Shown here in pieces: positions 7,931 to 16,067 of a stretch of 64,000 nt of DNA. Within the stretch, counting starts at the first letter, position 1, and the number at the start of each line of letters is the position of its first letter. This DNA is from Flavobacterium aquidurense. GTDB lineage: Bacteria > Bacteroidota > Bacteroidia > Flavobacteriales > Flavobacteriaceae. The position numbers and the translations under genes were made by a program. The notes beneath the pieces were generated by a model. That model saw only the letters and a list, made by a program, of their open reading frames with translations, did no database searches and was not told where the DNA came from. The stretch is from positions 248,001 through 312,000 of the forward strand of contig NZ_JRLF01000010.1 of the NCBI RefSeq assembly GCF_001404985.1, given 5' to 3'.

Positions 7931-8332
7931 TTATTTCACTTTAAATAATTTCTCTAAATACTCCACTTTATCTTTTTCTGCCTGAACCAAACGCTCATAA
8001 AGTTCTACTACTTTATCAATAGGATTAAATGTAAATTGATCATAACTACCAAATGCACCTTGGCTATTAGTAAAAGCCTCGGCGTTAAAAGTATTGAAAT
8101 AATTAATTACACCTTCGTCACTATAACTTTTAATAGCTTCAGCCGAAACGCCTAATGCTTCAGCAATGGTTTTTAGCTTTTCGTCATCAATATTTTCGCT
8201 TCCTTCAATAATAGAAATATATTGCTGACTTGTGCCTATCGCCATAGCAAGTGCTTCTTGTTTCATACCTCTAAGTTCTCTGATTCGGCTAATATTTCTG
8301 CCAATATGTTTTGGTTTTGTTGCTGTGCTCAT
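7931..8332 (-). CDS. XRE family helix-turn-helix regulator
   Basis: A 133-residue protein with a Cro/CI-type HTH in residues about 10-70 (ISRIRELRGMKQEALAMAIGTSQQYISIIEGS). A charged C-terminal helix (VVELYERLVQAEKDKVEYLEKLFK) could be a coiled-coil dimerisation segment. It sits at the downstream end of the effector/immunity island with the same orientation, but has its own promoter and terminator, so it is probably an independent unit. Target genes unknown. Confidence 0.85.
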   Translation of the reverse strand: MSTATKPKHIGRNISRIRELRGMKQEALAMAIGTSQQYISIIEGSENIDDEKLKTIAEALGVSAEAIKSYSDEGVINYFNTFNAEAFTNSQGAFGSYDQFTFNPIDKVVELYERLVQAEKDKVEYLEKLFKVK

Positions 8333-8336
8333 AGTT

Positions 8337-8344
8337 CAAAGATA
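8337..8344 (-). promoter_or_regulatory. Promoter -7 element for the XRE gene
   Basis: The minus strand reads TATCTTTG (TAnnTTTG), ending 4 bases before ATG, which predicts a leaderless transcript. Confidence 0.5.
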
Positions 8345-8494
8345 TTTAAAATTCCGTTAGATTTTCGGTTTTTGTAAAATACAACGCTGCAATTGTGAGA
8401 TACAATACTCTGTGTATTATTCGCTTGTTGTGTATTAAACAAAAATACAATATTGGAACAAGTTTATTAATCGCTTCTATTTATTTTTCTTGGT

Positions 8495-9060
8495 TTAAAA
8501 TTTTTCAGGTTTAATATCAGATATAAATAATGAGATTAACTTTCCATCATAAAATGTAAAACTAATATATCCGATACTTTTTTTATTTATTATAAAAGCT
8601 GATATAAAAGCAGCTCTTTCGAACGGAGTAACAGGTAATCCTGAAGCATTTTTATATGAGTTTTGAAAAACTTTTTTAAATTGAGATAATTTAAGATTTT
8701 TAGATAATATAATTTTCTTGTTTTTATAATAAATTACCCCAGTTTTTCTAGATAATTCAAAATTAAATAATCTATAAAAGCCTTATCATTAATCATTAAT
8801 AATGAAACTTCATCATTAGAAAATGAATTCACAACCTTTAAAGTATAATGTAAAGGAGTCTTTTCTATGTTACTCGCTTTTTTAAAATTTCTATTTAATT
8901 TCCCGTAAATAGTCCCTAAATCTTTGAAATTTTTATATCCAAAAAATAATTCACGATTATCAATTTTAATATTTTTAAACAATATTGTATCATATTTTTT
9001 ATTTTGAGAAAAGACATTACTCACAATTAAAAACACAATAACTATATAATATTTTTTCAT
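8495..9060 (-). pseudogene. Frameshifted paralogue of the 189-residue exported proteins
   Basis: The open frame from 9060 stops at 8734 after 108 residues. A one-base shift near 8765-8770 reopens the frame and continues to a TAA at 8495. The shifted part encodes the segments FNFELSRKTG, LSQFKKVF, NASGLPVTPFERAA and FTFYDGKL, which match the paralogues at 9086-9655 and 11750-12319. A single lost T in a T-rich stretch explains it; a sequencing error cannot be excluded. The N-terminal signal peptide (MKKYYIVIVFLIVSNVFSQ) is intact. The gene begins 25 bases after its neighbour. Confidence 0.85.
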
Positions 9061-9085
9061 AATTATTTTTTTTATCTCTTCTCAA

Positions 9086-9655
9086 TTAATATGGTGTTTC
9101 AGGTTCATTATCAGATAAGAAAACATCAATTAACTTTTCATCATAAAAAGTAAAACATAAATAACCTTTGCTAGTAGATCTAATTATAAAGACTGGTATA
9201 AATGCAGCTCTTGATAATGGAGTTGCGTTAATTCCTTTAGCTAGTTTGTATGAATTAGGAAAAGCCTTTCTAAATTCATACAAACTATAATTATTTGAGA
9301 AGGTTATTTTTTTATTCTTTAATTTTAAAATTATCTCTCGTTGAGATTTTTCAAAATTAAAATAGTGTATGAAAGCACTGTCTTTCGTAGTAAATAAGAT
9401 TGTGTTTTTATTTGAGAATTCATTTATAGCAAGTCGTTTTTTAGTTAATGGTATTATTTTTTTATCAGTTGAAATATTAACTTTCTTTTCTATTTTACTT
9501 AGATACTTTTCTAAATTAGGCATCTGTTTTAATCTAAAAAATAAGTGATGATTATTTAGACTAATGTTTTCAAATACTATTGTATCGTATTTTTTGCTTT
9601 GAGAAATTAAATTACTTGCGATAAACAAAAACCATATTATATAATATTTTTTCAT
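9086..9655 (-). CDS. Exported protein, paralogue 2 (candidate immunity protein)
   Basis: A 189-residue protein with a signal peptide ending near SNLISQ, followed by KKYDTIVFENI. It shares a conserved frame with the product at 11750-12319: KKYDTI..., FPNSYK.A.G, P..RAA, FYD. No known domain is recognised. It sits in the island downstream of the TssD fusion and is preceded by the same 169-bp repeat as its paralogue. I infer a periplasmic or membrane-attached immunity role against a wall-directed effector, from location only. Confidence 0.7.
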   Translation of the reverse strand: MKKYYIIWFLFIASNLISQSKKYDTIVFENISLNNHHLFFRLKQMPNLEKYLSKIEKKVNISTDKKIIPLTKKRLAINEFSNKNTILFTTKDSAFIHYFNFEKSQREIILKLKNKKITFSNNYSLYEFRKAFPNSYKLAKGINATPLSRAAFIPVFIIRSTSKGYLCFTFYDEKLIDVFLSDNEPETPY

Positions 9656-9804
9656 AATTACAGCGATTAATTATTCTAATATAATATCACCTAACTTGTT
9701 GTTTGATTTGAATGTGAATCAATTTTAGGATTAAGTGTGAAAAATCTGTTTTTTTTCAGAATGAAAAGACTGCGCTTATGGGCGAGACACCAGCCGCAGC
9801 ATAG
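9636..9804. repeat. Direct repeat copy 1, upstream of paralogue 2
   Basis: This 169-bp segment covers the start region of paralogue 2 and its upstream sequence. It is nearly identical to 12300-12466 (a few substitutions and a 2-base length difference in a T run). Both end in ...GCCGCAGCATAG on the plus strand. It marks a duplication unit of gene plus leader. Confidence 0.85.
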
Positions 9805-9814
9805 ATAAAAATAT

Positions 9815-10426
9815 TTAAAATTTATAGCCGTTTTGTACACAAACCTTGCCTAAGGAATCTATTTTAATGAGTGAAGAATAATTATGTTGATATTTAATAA
9901 TCTTATTTTTTAATTCATAATAATTTATAGAATCTCTTATCTGATTTAATACAAATAATTTATTCTTTGATATTCCAAAAGAATTTGATATTCCATTTCC
10001 CGAAGAATTCCATTGTTTAAACAAAATTTCTCCCTTATTTTTAGAAAAAATAACATTATAAGTATTAATCCCAATTCCTTGATATAATGTCTTAAATTCA
10101 AATATGTATAAAATTTCTTTTTTGTATTTTAAATAGAAAACATCTTCAAGATTTAAAAAAATATTTTTACCATTTTTTGTCATTTGTGAGAATGACATTT
10201 TTCTTTTTTTTCCAATTAACTCAATGAATGAAGAAGTATTAGATAGAGATATTTTGACTTTACTATCAACAATATATTTTTTTTCTCTCTCATAATTTAA
10301 TTGCTTATATTTCATTGACTTTAGCTCTACTTTATTGGAAATTATTTCCCCAATACCCTCTTCTAAACAATTATATGATTGTCCAAAACAAAATGACGTT
10401 ACTAATAAAAATAAAAAGTTATACAT
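9815..10426 (-). CDS. Exported protein of unknown function (immunity-array member)
   Basis: A 203-residue protein with a short signal peptide (MYNFLFLLVTSFCFGQ). The mature part is rich in Lys, Ile, Asn and beta-strand-like segments, with two cysteines. No domain is recognised. It lies 70 bases after the 173-residue exported protein in the same direction, within very AT-rich DNA (8 G or C in bases 10081-10140). By context it may be a periplasmic immunity protein. Confidence 0.65.
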   Translation of the reverse strand: MYNFLFLLVTSFCFGQSYNCLEEGIGEIISNKVELKSMKYKQLNYEREKKYIVDSKVKISLSNTSSFIELIGKKRKMSFSQMTKNGKNIFLNLEDVFYLKYKKEILYIFEFKTLYQGIGINTYNVIFSKNKGEILFKQWNSSGNGISNSFGISKNKLFVLNQIRDSINYYELKNKIIKYQHNYSSLIKIDSLGKVCVQNGYKF

Positions 10427-10496
10427 TGTTTCTCAATTTGCTTTATTTTTTAATGCTATGAATCTATTTTAAGATCAGTCTTTAAAGTTTTGTTTC

Positions 10497-11018
10497 TTAG
10501 AAAATTTTATAGAGTTTATTTATTTTCATTGATGATTTTGACTTTACGATTTTTTTTTCAATAACCTTCCCATTTGTGTCGACTTTAAAACAAAGATCAA
10601 TGTAAGCACTACCAACTGTAGAATATGAAAAATTATATAATTCTAATATTATGATAGTGTATTTTGCTTTTTTTATTGCACAAATCTTATTTGGAATTAA
10701 ATTTGTAAAATCCATTATACTAATACCTTGTATAGCATGTTTATTTATTTCGATTAAAGGATTTTGCGAATTATTGATTTTAGCTACAAGTTCTTTACTT
10801 GTAGTTTTATCTGAACATTCCGTAGTAATTATGTTTTCAGTTTTAAGAACAACATCGACAATATTATTATATAGATTCTCATGAATTTTAAATACACTTA
10901 TCGAATCGTTTATAATTACACGACATGATTTTATATTTTTTTGAATGTGGGTAGATTTTTGATTTTGCCCATTTGCAAAACCAGAAATTAAGCAGAAAAA
11001 GAGAATTATTATTTTCAT
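10497..11018 (-). CDS. Exported protein of unknown function (immunity-array member)
   Basis: A 173-residue protein with a signal peptide ending FANGQ. Its C-terminal part contains YIDLCFKVDTNGKVIEKKIV, a beta-hairpin-like pattern. It starts 3 bases after the stop of the lipoprotein gene at 11022, so the two are tightly coupled. No family is recognised; an immunity role is inferred from context. Confidence 0.65.
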   Translation of the reverse strand: MKIIILFFCLISGFANGQNQKSTHIQKNIKSCRVIINDSISVFKIHENLYNNIVDVVLKTENIITTECSDKTTSKELVAKINNSQNPLIEINKHAIQGISIMDFTNLIPNKICAIKKAKYTIIILELYNFSYSTVGSAYIDLCFKVDTNGKVIEKKIVKSKSSMKINKLYKIF

Positions 11019-11021
11019 GGA

Positions 11022-11675
11022 TTACTGATTATCTAAAACATTTCTAACAGAATCAACATCAGTCCGTTTATATCTTGACAATTCAAAAGCTTTATTTCTA
11101 AATCTGATTGTTTTTTTATATTGATGCAACCCCCACGATTCTACATATAGACTGTCTATGTATAAATTATTATACTTAAACGAAACATAAGTTTTTGTAT
11201 AAAAACCATTGTTTCCTGTAATATCTTTCGAAATAACAAAACCACTTTTATTGGTAGTTATTTCTTCGTAATAAACAGGAGTATTGGATTTCAAAACGTT
11301 TTTGAAAATTTTAAAAATTTTACTTTTTTTATTTATGGTTTTACTTATCAAAAGTATAGGAAAATCAAATTCTAAATTATCAGAATAACAATCATCTATA
11401 TTGTTTTCATAATAGGGTTTTAAAACAGTAACCGTATCTATAGTTTTATTATTGTCAAAATCAATCCCCAAAGATTCATCATTATAATAATTTGAAAATA
11501 CGATTCCATATCTATTTTTATAACCTTGAACTTTTTCTAGACAATTCTTTTCTACAGAAATGTTTTCAGGTATCTTAATAGTATCCTTTGGAATATCTTC
11601 AATGTTCGTACTACCAATTTTATTACAAGAGATAAAAACCAAAATAATTGTAAATATGGAAAACAGGAATTTCAT
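11022..11675 (-). CDS. Predicted lipoprotein (immunity-array member)
   Basis: A 217-residue protein with a lipoprotein signal peptide: a hydrophobic core followed by the lipobox FISC, so Cys would be lipidated. The acidic segment IDFDNNKTIDTVTVL resembles a calcium-loop-like D-rich turn as seen in FG-GAP/VCBS-like repeats. Lipid anchoring places it at the periplasmic or outer membrane face, suitable for blocking a periplasmic toxin. Function unknown. Confidence 0.65.
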   Translation of the reverse strand: MKFLFSIFTIILVFISCNKIGSTNIEDIPKDTIKIPENISVEKNCLEKVQGYKNRYGIVFSNYYNDESLGIDFDNNKTIDTVTVLKPYYENNIDDCYSDNLEFDFPILLISKTINKKSKIFKIFKNVLKSNTPVYYEEITTNKSGFVISKDITGNNGFYTKTYVSFKYNNLYIDSLYVESWGLHQYKKTIRFRNKAFELSRYKRTDVDSVRNVLDNQ

Positions 11676-11749
11676 AATTCTTAAATTTTAAAAGTTGTCC
11701 AAAACATTGTTTCAGTTTTTGAATCCATTTGATTTTATGCTTTTATATA

Positions 11750-12319
11750 TTAGTCTCTCATATTTATAAGGTTATTTGAAAATATTACAGAAGATAAATT
11801 CCCATCATAAAAAGCAAGGTTTAAGTAAGATTTTTTATTTTTATCTTTGATTACTAAACTAACGCCAGCTGCTCTATCAAAAGGAATAATAGGTAGCCCA
11901 GAAGCATTTTTATATGAATTAGGAAAAATAGTTTTAAATTGAGATAATTTAAAACTACCAGACAAAATTATTTTTTTACCATTATGGCTTAATAATAATT
12001 TCTTTTTTGAAACGTCGAAATTGAAATAATATACAAAAGCATAATCTCTAATTATTGCCAGAGATACTTCTGCATTTGAATATTTAAAAGCATCTTTAGT
12101 TTGTATTGTTAATAATTTCTCTTTTTCATATTCAGAAAATTTCTCTTTTTTAGTTAACGTACCAAAATATTTCTCTAACTGCCGAATATTTTTATATTTA
12201 AAAAGAACTTCATGACCATCAATTTGAATGTTTTTAAACAATATTGTATCATATTTTTTATTTTGAGAGAAGACATTACTCACAATTAGAAACACAATAA
12301 TTATATAATATTTTTTCAT
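11750..12319 (-). CDS. Exported protein, paralogue 1 (candidate immunity protein)
   Basis: A 189-residue protein with signal peptide MKKYYIIIVFLIVSNVFSQ. It is closely related to the products at 9086-9655 and 8495-9060. Shared blocks are NKKYDTILFKNI, FPNSYKNASGLP, PFDRAA and FYDGNL. The start lies inside a 167-bp direct repeat shared with paralogue 2. No enzymatic motif is visible. Duplication plus sequence drift is typical of immunity genes, but this is inference. Confidence 0.7.
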   Translation of the reverse strand: MKKYYIIIVFLIVSNVFSQNKKYDTILFKNIQIDGHEVLFKYKNIRQLEKYFGTLTKKEKFSEYEKEKLLTIQTKDAFKYSNAEVSLAIIRDYAFVYYFNFDVSKKKLLLSHNGKKIILSGSFKLSQFKTIFPNSYKNASGLPIIPFDRAAGVSLVIKDKNKKSYLNLAFYDGNLSSVIFSNNLINMRD

Positions 12320-12466
12320 AATTACAGCGATTAATTATTCTAATATAATATCACTTAACTTGTTGTTTGATTTGAATGTGAATCAATTTTAGAATTAAGT
12401 GTGAAAAATCTGTTTTTTCAGAATGAAAAGACTGCGTTTATGAGCGAGACAACAGCCGCAGCATAG
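12300..12466. repeat. Direct repeat copy 2, upstream of paralogue 1
   Basis: The near-identical partner of 9636-9804, covering the leader and first codons of paralogue 1. The remaining gene-free part up to 12606 shows no gene that I can support. Confidence 0.85.
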
Positions 12467-12606
12467 GTAAAAAAGCACCTAAATAAACGGCGGTTGATTC
12501 TAAAGCAATAGTTTATGATGTAGAATATTTATTTTTTGGATTTTTCTTTAGAGTATACTTTTCTTGTGACGCCCTAAAAGAATTGGAATTTTTGTTCATT
12601 TATACT

Positions 12607-13332
12607 TTATCTTTTAAACCATTTACTCTTAATTAAGTTAATTGAATAATTATTCTCATATTTTTCTTCAGTAATTATAATTTTATTTTTTATTCGTTTA
12701 AATTTATTTCCCACCAAGGTAAAGCATTCCAATTGATTGCCGTAGGTCCAGTTCGCAAAATCTAAGACACCATCATTATTAAAATCTCCAAAACAATCTG
12801 GCGTAAATGACATTTGCTCATTAAAAAAATATGGTTTTATATTCTTTAAATCACTAATATCAAAAAGAATAATAAAATATCTCAAACTAGACGTTGGTAT
12901 TGTTGAATCCCAAAAAAAGAGTGAAATATATTTTTTTGAATTAAGTAAAAAAGTATAACCCGAAGCATAATTTAGTCGCAAAGGTTTTTCGCTTTTCAAT
13001 AATCTTTTTTCATAAAATAAATTATCCAGACAATATTTTTCATTAAAAAGAAAAAGACTATCTCTAAAAAAGGGAGGATTTGGATTATTGTATGTGAAAT
13101 TTTTAAATTTTAATTGTTGAGAATTACAGATATCCAATAGTAAAAAATCAACTTCTTGTTTGTTTTTTATTTGCTTTCCTTCGGTTAAATTAAATGAATC
13201 TTCAAATTGAACGTATTGTATTTCTTTTTCAGATAGTGTTTTGTAAATTTTTTGTACTGAGATATTATTACTCTGTGAGTATATAGAAATATTGGTAATA
13301 AATAACCCTATGAAAATTATTTTGTTATACAT
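12607..13332 (-). CDS. Exported protein next to the TssD fusion, likely cognate immunity protein
   Basis: I place the start at the ATG at 13332, four bases after the TssD stop, because it gives a normal signal peptide (MYNKIIFIGLFITNISIYSQ). A longer reading from 13386 would put 18 polar and basic residues in front and overlap the neighbour. The mature protein (241 residues in total) has a Ca-loop-like DFNNDGVLDFANWT segment near its C-terminus. As the first gene after a putative peptidoglycan-hydrolase effector, and predicted to be periplasmic, it is the best candidate for the matching immunity protein. No family is recognised. Confidence 0.7.
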   Translation of the reverse strand: MYNKIIFIGLFITNISIYSQSNNISVQKIYKTLSEKEIQYVQFEDSFNLTEGKQIKNKQEVDFLLLDICNSQQLKFKNFTYNNPNPPFFRDSLFLFNEKYCLDNLFYEKRLLKSEKPLRLNYASGYTFLLNSKKYISLFFWDSTIPTSSLRYFIILFDISDLKNIKPYFFNEQMSFTPDCFGDFNNDGVLDFANWTYGNQLECFTLVGNKFKRIKNKIIITEEKYENNYSINLIKSKWFKR

Positions 13333-13336
13333 GATC

Positions 13337-14488
13337 TTATTCTTTTTTAATTTTATAAAATGTATGATAAAAATTGGCATTGTCAATTTTGTTTGTCTTA
13401 TTTATAACGCCTGTAGCATTATTTTTATCAGGATTTTTACTAAGTAAACCTTCTGTTCCTGAACCGCCTACCCATTGATAACAACCATCTGTTGGGTCTT
13501 TTATTGTTTCATCAATTGAACCAATAATTGATTTTATAGCATCATTAGCTCTAATGAGAGAATTGATTTCAATTAAATTTTTTCTTGCCTTACTAAAAGC
13601 CTTACTATTAATATTTCCATCTGTTCCATTAAAATAGCCAGGATACATGTTAATTATCTTTTTTGTTTTTTTATCCTTATGAGTCATCTTTTGTTTGTAC
13701 ATACTTTCATCTGAAGGATATGGCTTATTAGCAGGTCCCCAAACACCATGCTTTCTTAAATTTTTTATAGCATGAGCATAATAATCAGTAAAAAAACCAC
13801 CACCTTCACCATAAACCCAATGTGCTCTATATAATAATTGTTCATTATTAAATTTATATATTTCAGTAAAATAAATTATCTGATCTTTAGATACATCTTT
13901 TCCTTTTTGTAATTCTAAAAAGGTTAATTCATTTGTTATGTAAACATCATCGCCAGAACCTATTTTACCTAAATAAAAACCATTTTTTGTATAAAAATGC
14001 CCATTTACATTCATAGCAGTATCTTCTTCCTCTTCTTCTTGAGGTCTGTAATAGAACGGCTCACTATCCTCAATTTGGGATATTTGCCAATACTGTACAA
14101 AATCTCTGGATGTACCATAATTCTGGATGGCAGGCGAAATGGTTAAAACCGTTTGCATGTTTTGAGAACTTTCAGCATCGAATATTTCTGAAAAAAATAT
14201 GATGTAAGCATCATTAAATATATACTTTTTTATTGGGCTATATTCTTCGCCTTTACTATAAAAATGTATTTCTCCTTTTGTCATTCGGTCCGTTGTGCGA
14301 TCGATTTTTTTTAGCAGGTTGTGCCAGAAAATATCGTCATTTTCCTGCGATACAAAACTTAGAGTTATCAAACCACCTATAATTTCGCTGGTTGGCGAAC
14401 CCCTAAAGCATGTATATCTGTGATAATTGGTACTTATCGAGAGTAATTCTCGTTCTTCTCCTAAAATAAAAAGTTTGGCAGATGTCAT
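13337..14488 (-). CDS. tssD: T6SSiii tube protein TssD (Hcp) with C-terminal SleB/CwlJ-like hydrolase domain
   Basis: A 383-residue protein in two parts. Residues 1-125 match the Bacteroidota type VI tube protein: AKLFILG, GGLITLSF, a short-helix DIFWHNLL, KGEIHFYSKGE, YIFNDAYII, EIFDAESSQNMQTVLTISP. After an acidic linker (150-156), residues about 160-383 look like a cell-wall hydrolase of the SleB/CwlJ type: NGFYLGKIGSGDDVY, then LLYRAHWVYGEGGG with a candidate catalytic Glu228, DPTDGCYQW (331-339) and YHTFYK with His375. Standalone TssD is only about 130 residues. I infer an evolved Hcp effector carried on the T6SS tube and cutting peptidoglycan in target cells. No other T6SS gene is in the window. 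Confidence 0.75.
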   Translation of the reverse strand: MTSAKLFILGEERELLSISTNYHRYTCFRGSPTSEIIGGLITLSFVSQENDDIFWHNLLKKIDRTTDRMTKGEIHFYSKGEEYSPIKKYIFNDAYIIFFSEIFDAESSQNMQTVLTISPAIQNYGTSRDFVQYWQISQIEDSEPFYYRPQEEEEEDTAMNVNGHFYTKNGFYLGKIGSGDDVYITNELTFLELQKGKDVSKDQIIYFTEIYKFNNEQLLYRAHWVYGEGGGFFTDYYAHAIKNLRKHGVWGPANKPYPSDESMYKQKMTHKDKKTKKIINMYPGYFNGTDGNINSKAFSKARKNLIEINSLIRANDAIKSIIGSIDETIKDPTDGCYQWVGGSGTEGLLSKNPDKNNATGVINKTNKIDNANFYHTFYKIKKE

Positions 14489-14727
14489 AATAATATTTTT
14501 AGATTATTGCATTGCCGTAAATCTATAGTCAGTATTATAAGTCACTAGCCTTAATAAGTTTTTAAACTATTAGAATAGGGTAATTATTTAGAAAATATCT
14601 TTGTATTTCTTTTATTTTCATTTTACCATAGATTTTTTCCTTAAAAAAAAACGCTTCGCAAACCAATTTTTCTTACATAAATAATTATATTAGCCCCGCC
14701 ACTAATCGATAAATAATTGAAGAAAAA

Positions 14728-15192
14728 ATGACCATTTTTAATTTCCTATTTAGTAACAAAAATTTAGAATGCCCAAGGTGCCAAGGGAAAGCATTTGTAG
14801 ATTGGGATGACATACGACGTTTAAACAAAGTACTAAAATGGGCGCCCGGTCCTTGTGCTTATTGTTATGGTTCCGGAAAAATAGATAAAGAAATGCTCTC
14901 AAAAGTTGCGGTAGACTACACTTATCTCACTATAGATTTGCCAGAATCTGAAATGGAGAAAATAATACAGGGCGACGAAGAAACTCTGGAAAAAGGAAGA
15001 ATACACGAACTTTTTTTAGACAATCTTATAAAATATGTCGAAGATCATTTAAGTAAAAAAATGGATGCTGAAAGTATCGCCGACTTATACCTTCGCACCG
15101 AAGATGAAAATGCTTTATTTTCGTTAGAAAGAAAAAATCTCATACAATACATCGAAAAAATCATCGAATTAAAAGAATCTGACCAGAATTAG
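14728..15192 (+). CDS. Zinc-ribbon-containing hypothetical protein
   Basis: A 154-residue soluble protein. Its N-terminus has two DnaJ-like metal knuckles, CPRCQGKAF and CAYCYGSGKI, about 27 residues apart, so it probably binds one zinc. The rest is acidic and helical (SEMEKIIQGDEETLEKGRIHELF...). There is no J-domain. Function unknown. It is transcribed away from the TssD island and has normal base composition for the region. Confidence 0.7.
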   Translation: MTIFNFLFSNKNLECPRCQGKAFVDWDDIRRLNKVLKWAPGPCAYCYGSGKIDKEMLSKVAVDYTYLTIDLPESEMEKIIQGDEETLEKGRIHELFLDNLIKYVEDHLSKKMDAESIADLYLRTEDENALFSLERKNLIQYIEKIIELKESDQN

Positions 15193-15476
15193 TAATAAAA
15201 CAAAAAACACTTTACTATACTACCAGACAAACCATTTATATTTTGTACTAACTACAACCTCAAGGCCAGATAAAATCAAATAGGGATTATTCTGGTTTTT
15301 GTATTTTTATACTTCTCTACTGAAAAAATATCTTACAAAAAAAAATACTTTTCGCACTTTAATAATTAACTTAGCTTAATAGTGCTATACCAATCAATAA
15401 TTGTATACAATTACTTTACACTGGCATAAAGTCATAAAAAATTATAGAATCGATAAATTCAAATGCCCCAATCAAA

Positions 15477-15830
15477 ATGAATTTAAAAGAAAACACACAT
15501 ATAAATAAAACCTACAAAAGCTTAGAACGTGAAATGATCGATTTCATTGAACTTGGCGAAGCTGATTATACCTTATCTGATGTTAGGAAATGTTTGTCAT
15601 TACTGGATAATTTCCTGGACGAAATCTCAAAAACAGATTCAAGGGAAACGGGAATTTTAACCGTAAAAAAAACAGTTTTAGCGATTAATAATCTTAATGA
15701 AAATTGCGAGTACGAACTGGTAGAAACGGAACAAAGAGAAAAAATTGCCGATATTATAATTCTGGCCGGACATCTTAAAGGCTACAATCATATCAATGAA
15801 GATACGACAGAAGAATGGCGTGAGTGGTAA
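15477..15830 (+). CDS. Hypothetical protein
   Basis: A 117-residue, acidic, probably helical cytosolic protein with no signal peptide or membrane segment. It ends in TTEEWREW. No family is recognised. Its stop codon overlaps the 19-bp motif shared with 4219-4237. The 284 bases before it show no gene. Confidence 0.55.
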   Translation: MNLKENTHINKTYKSLEREMIDFIELGEADYTLSDVRKCLSLLDNFLDEISKTDSRETGILTVKKTVLAINNLNENCEYELVETEQREKIADIIILAGHLKGYNHINEDTTEEWREW

Positions 15831-15847
15831 AAACAGGTATAAATACG
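15829..15847 (-). other. 19-bp motif, reverse copy of 4219-4237
   Basis: AAAAACAGGTATAAATACG on the plus strand is the exact reverse complement of the sequence at 4219-4237. It begins on the last two bases of a stop codon. Confidence 0.4.
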
Positions 15848-15960
15848 TGCTCTCAGAACTATATTAAGTGGTAAAATTGCAGTAAATAATTTTTACTGAA
15901 GAGTACGTTTTCCCAAAAAGGGAAATTAATAACATACTATCAATTTTTTTGGAACAATTT

Positions 15961-16005
15961 AGTGAGATCTCTAATCGACGCCAACGATTAGAGATTTCAC
16001 TTTTT
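15961..16005 (+). terminator. Hairpin terminator
   Basis: A 17-bp stem (15961-15977 with 15985-16001, one mismatch, core CTCTAATCG/CGATTAGAG), a 7-base loop and then a T run. It separates the 117-residue ORF from the convergent S24 repressor gene. Confidence 0.65.
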
Positions 16006-16067
16006 AGTGTATTCTATATACAATGATATTATTTTGTTTAAAAAAGAATCTTTGTCTTTTTTTTAAA

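Noticed and set aside
9656..9814. The repeat region as a small gene or toxin remnant
   Set aside because: No frame reads through it without stops and no similarity to the TssD hydrolase domain is visible; it is only reported as a repeat.
13333..13386. Longer start for the gene after tssD (ATG at 13386)
   Set aside because: It would overlap tssD by 50 bases and place 18 extra residues before a good signal peptide; the ATG at 13332 fits better.
13337..14488. A full type VI secretion locus
   Set aside because: Only the tube-like fusion is present; no sheath, baseplate, membrane-complex or ClpV genes occur in the window.
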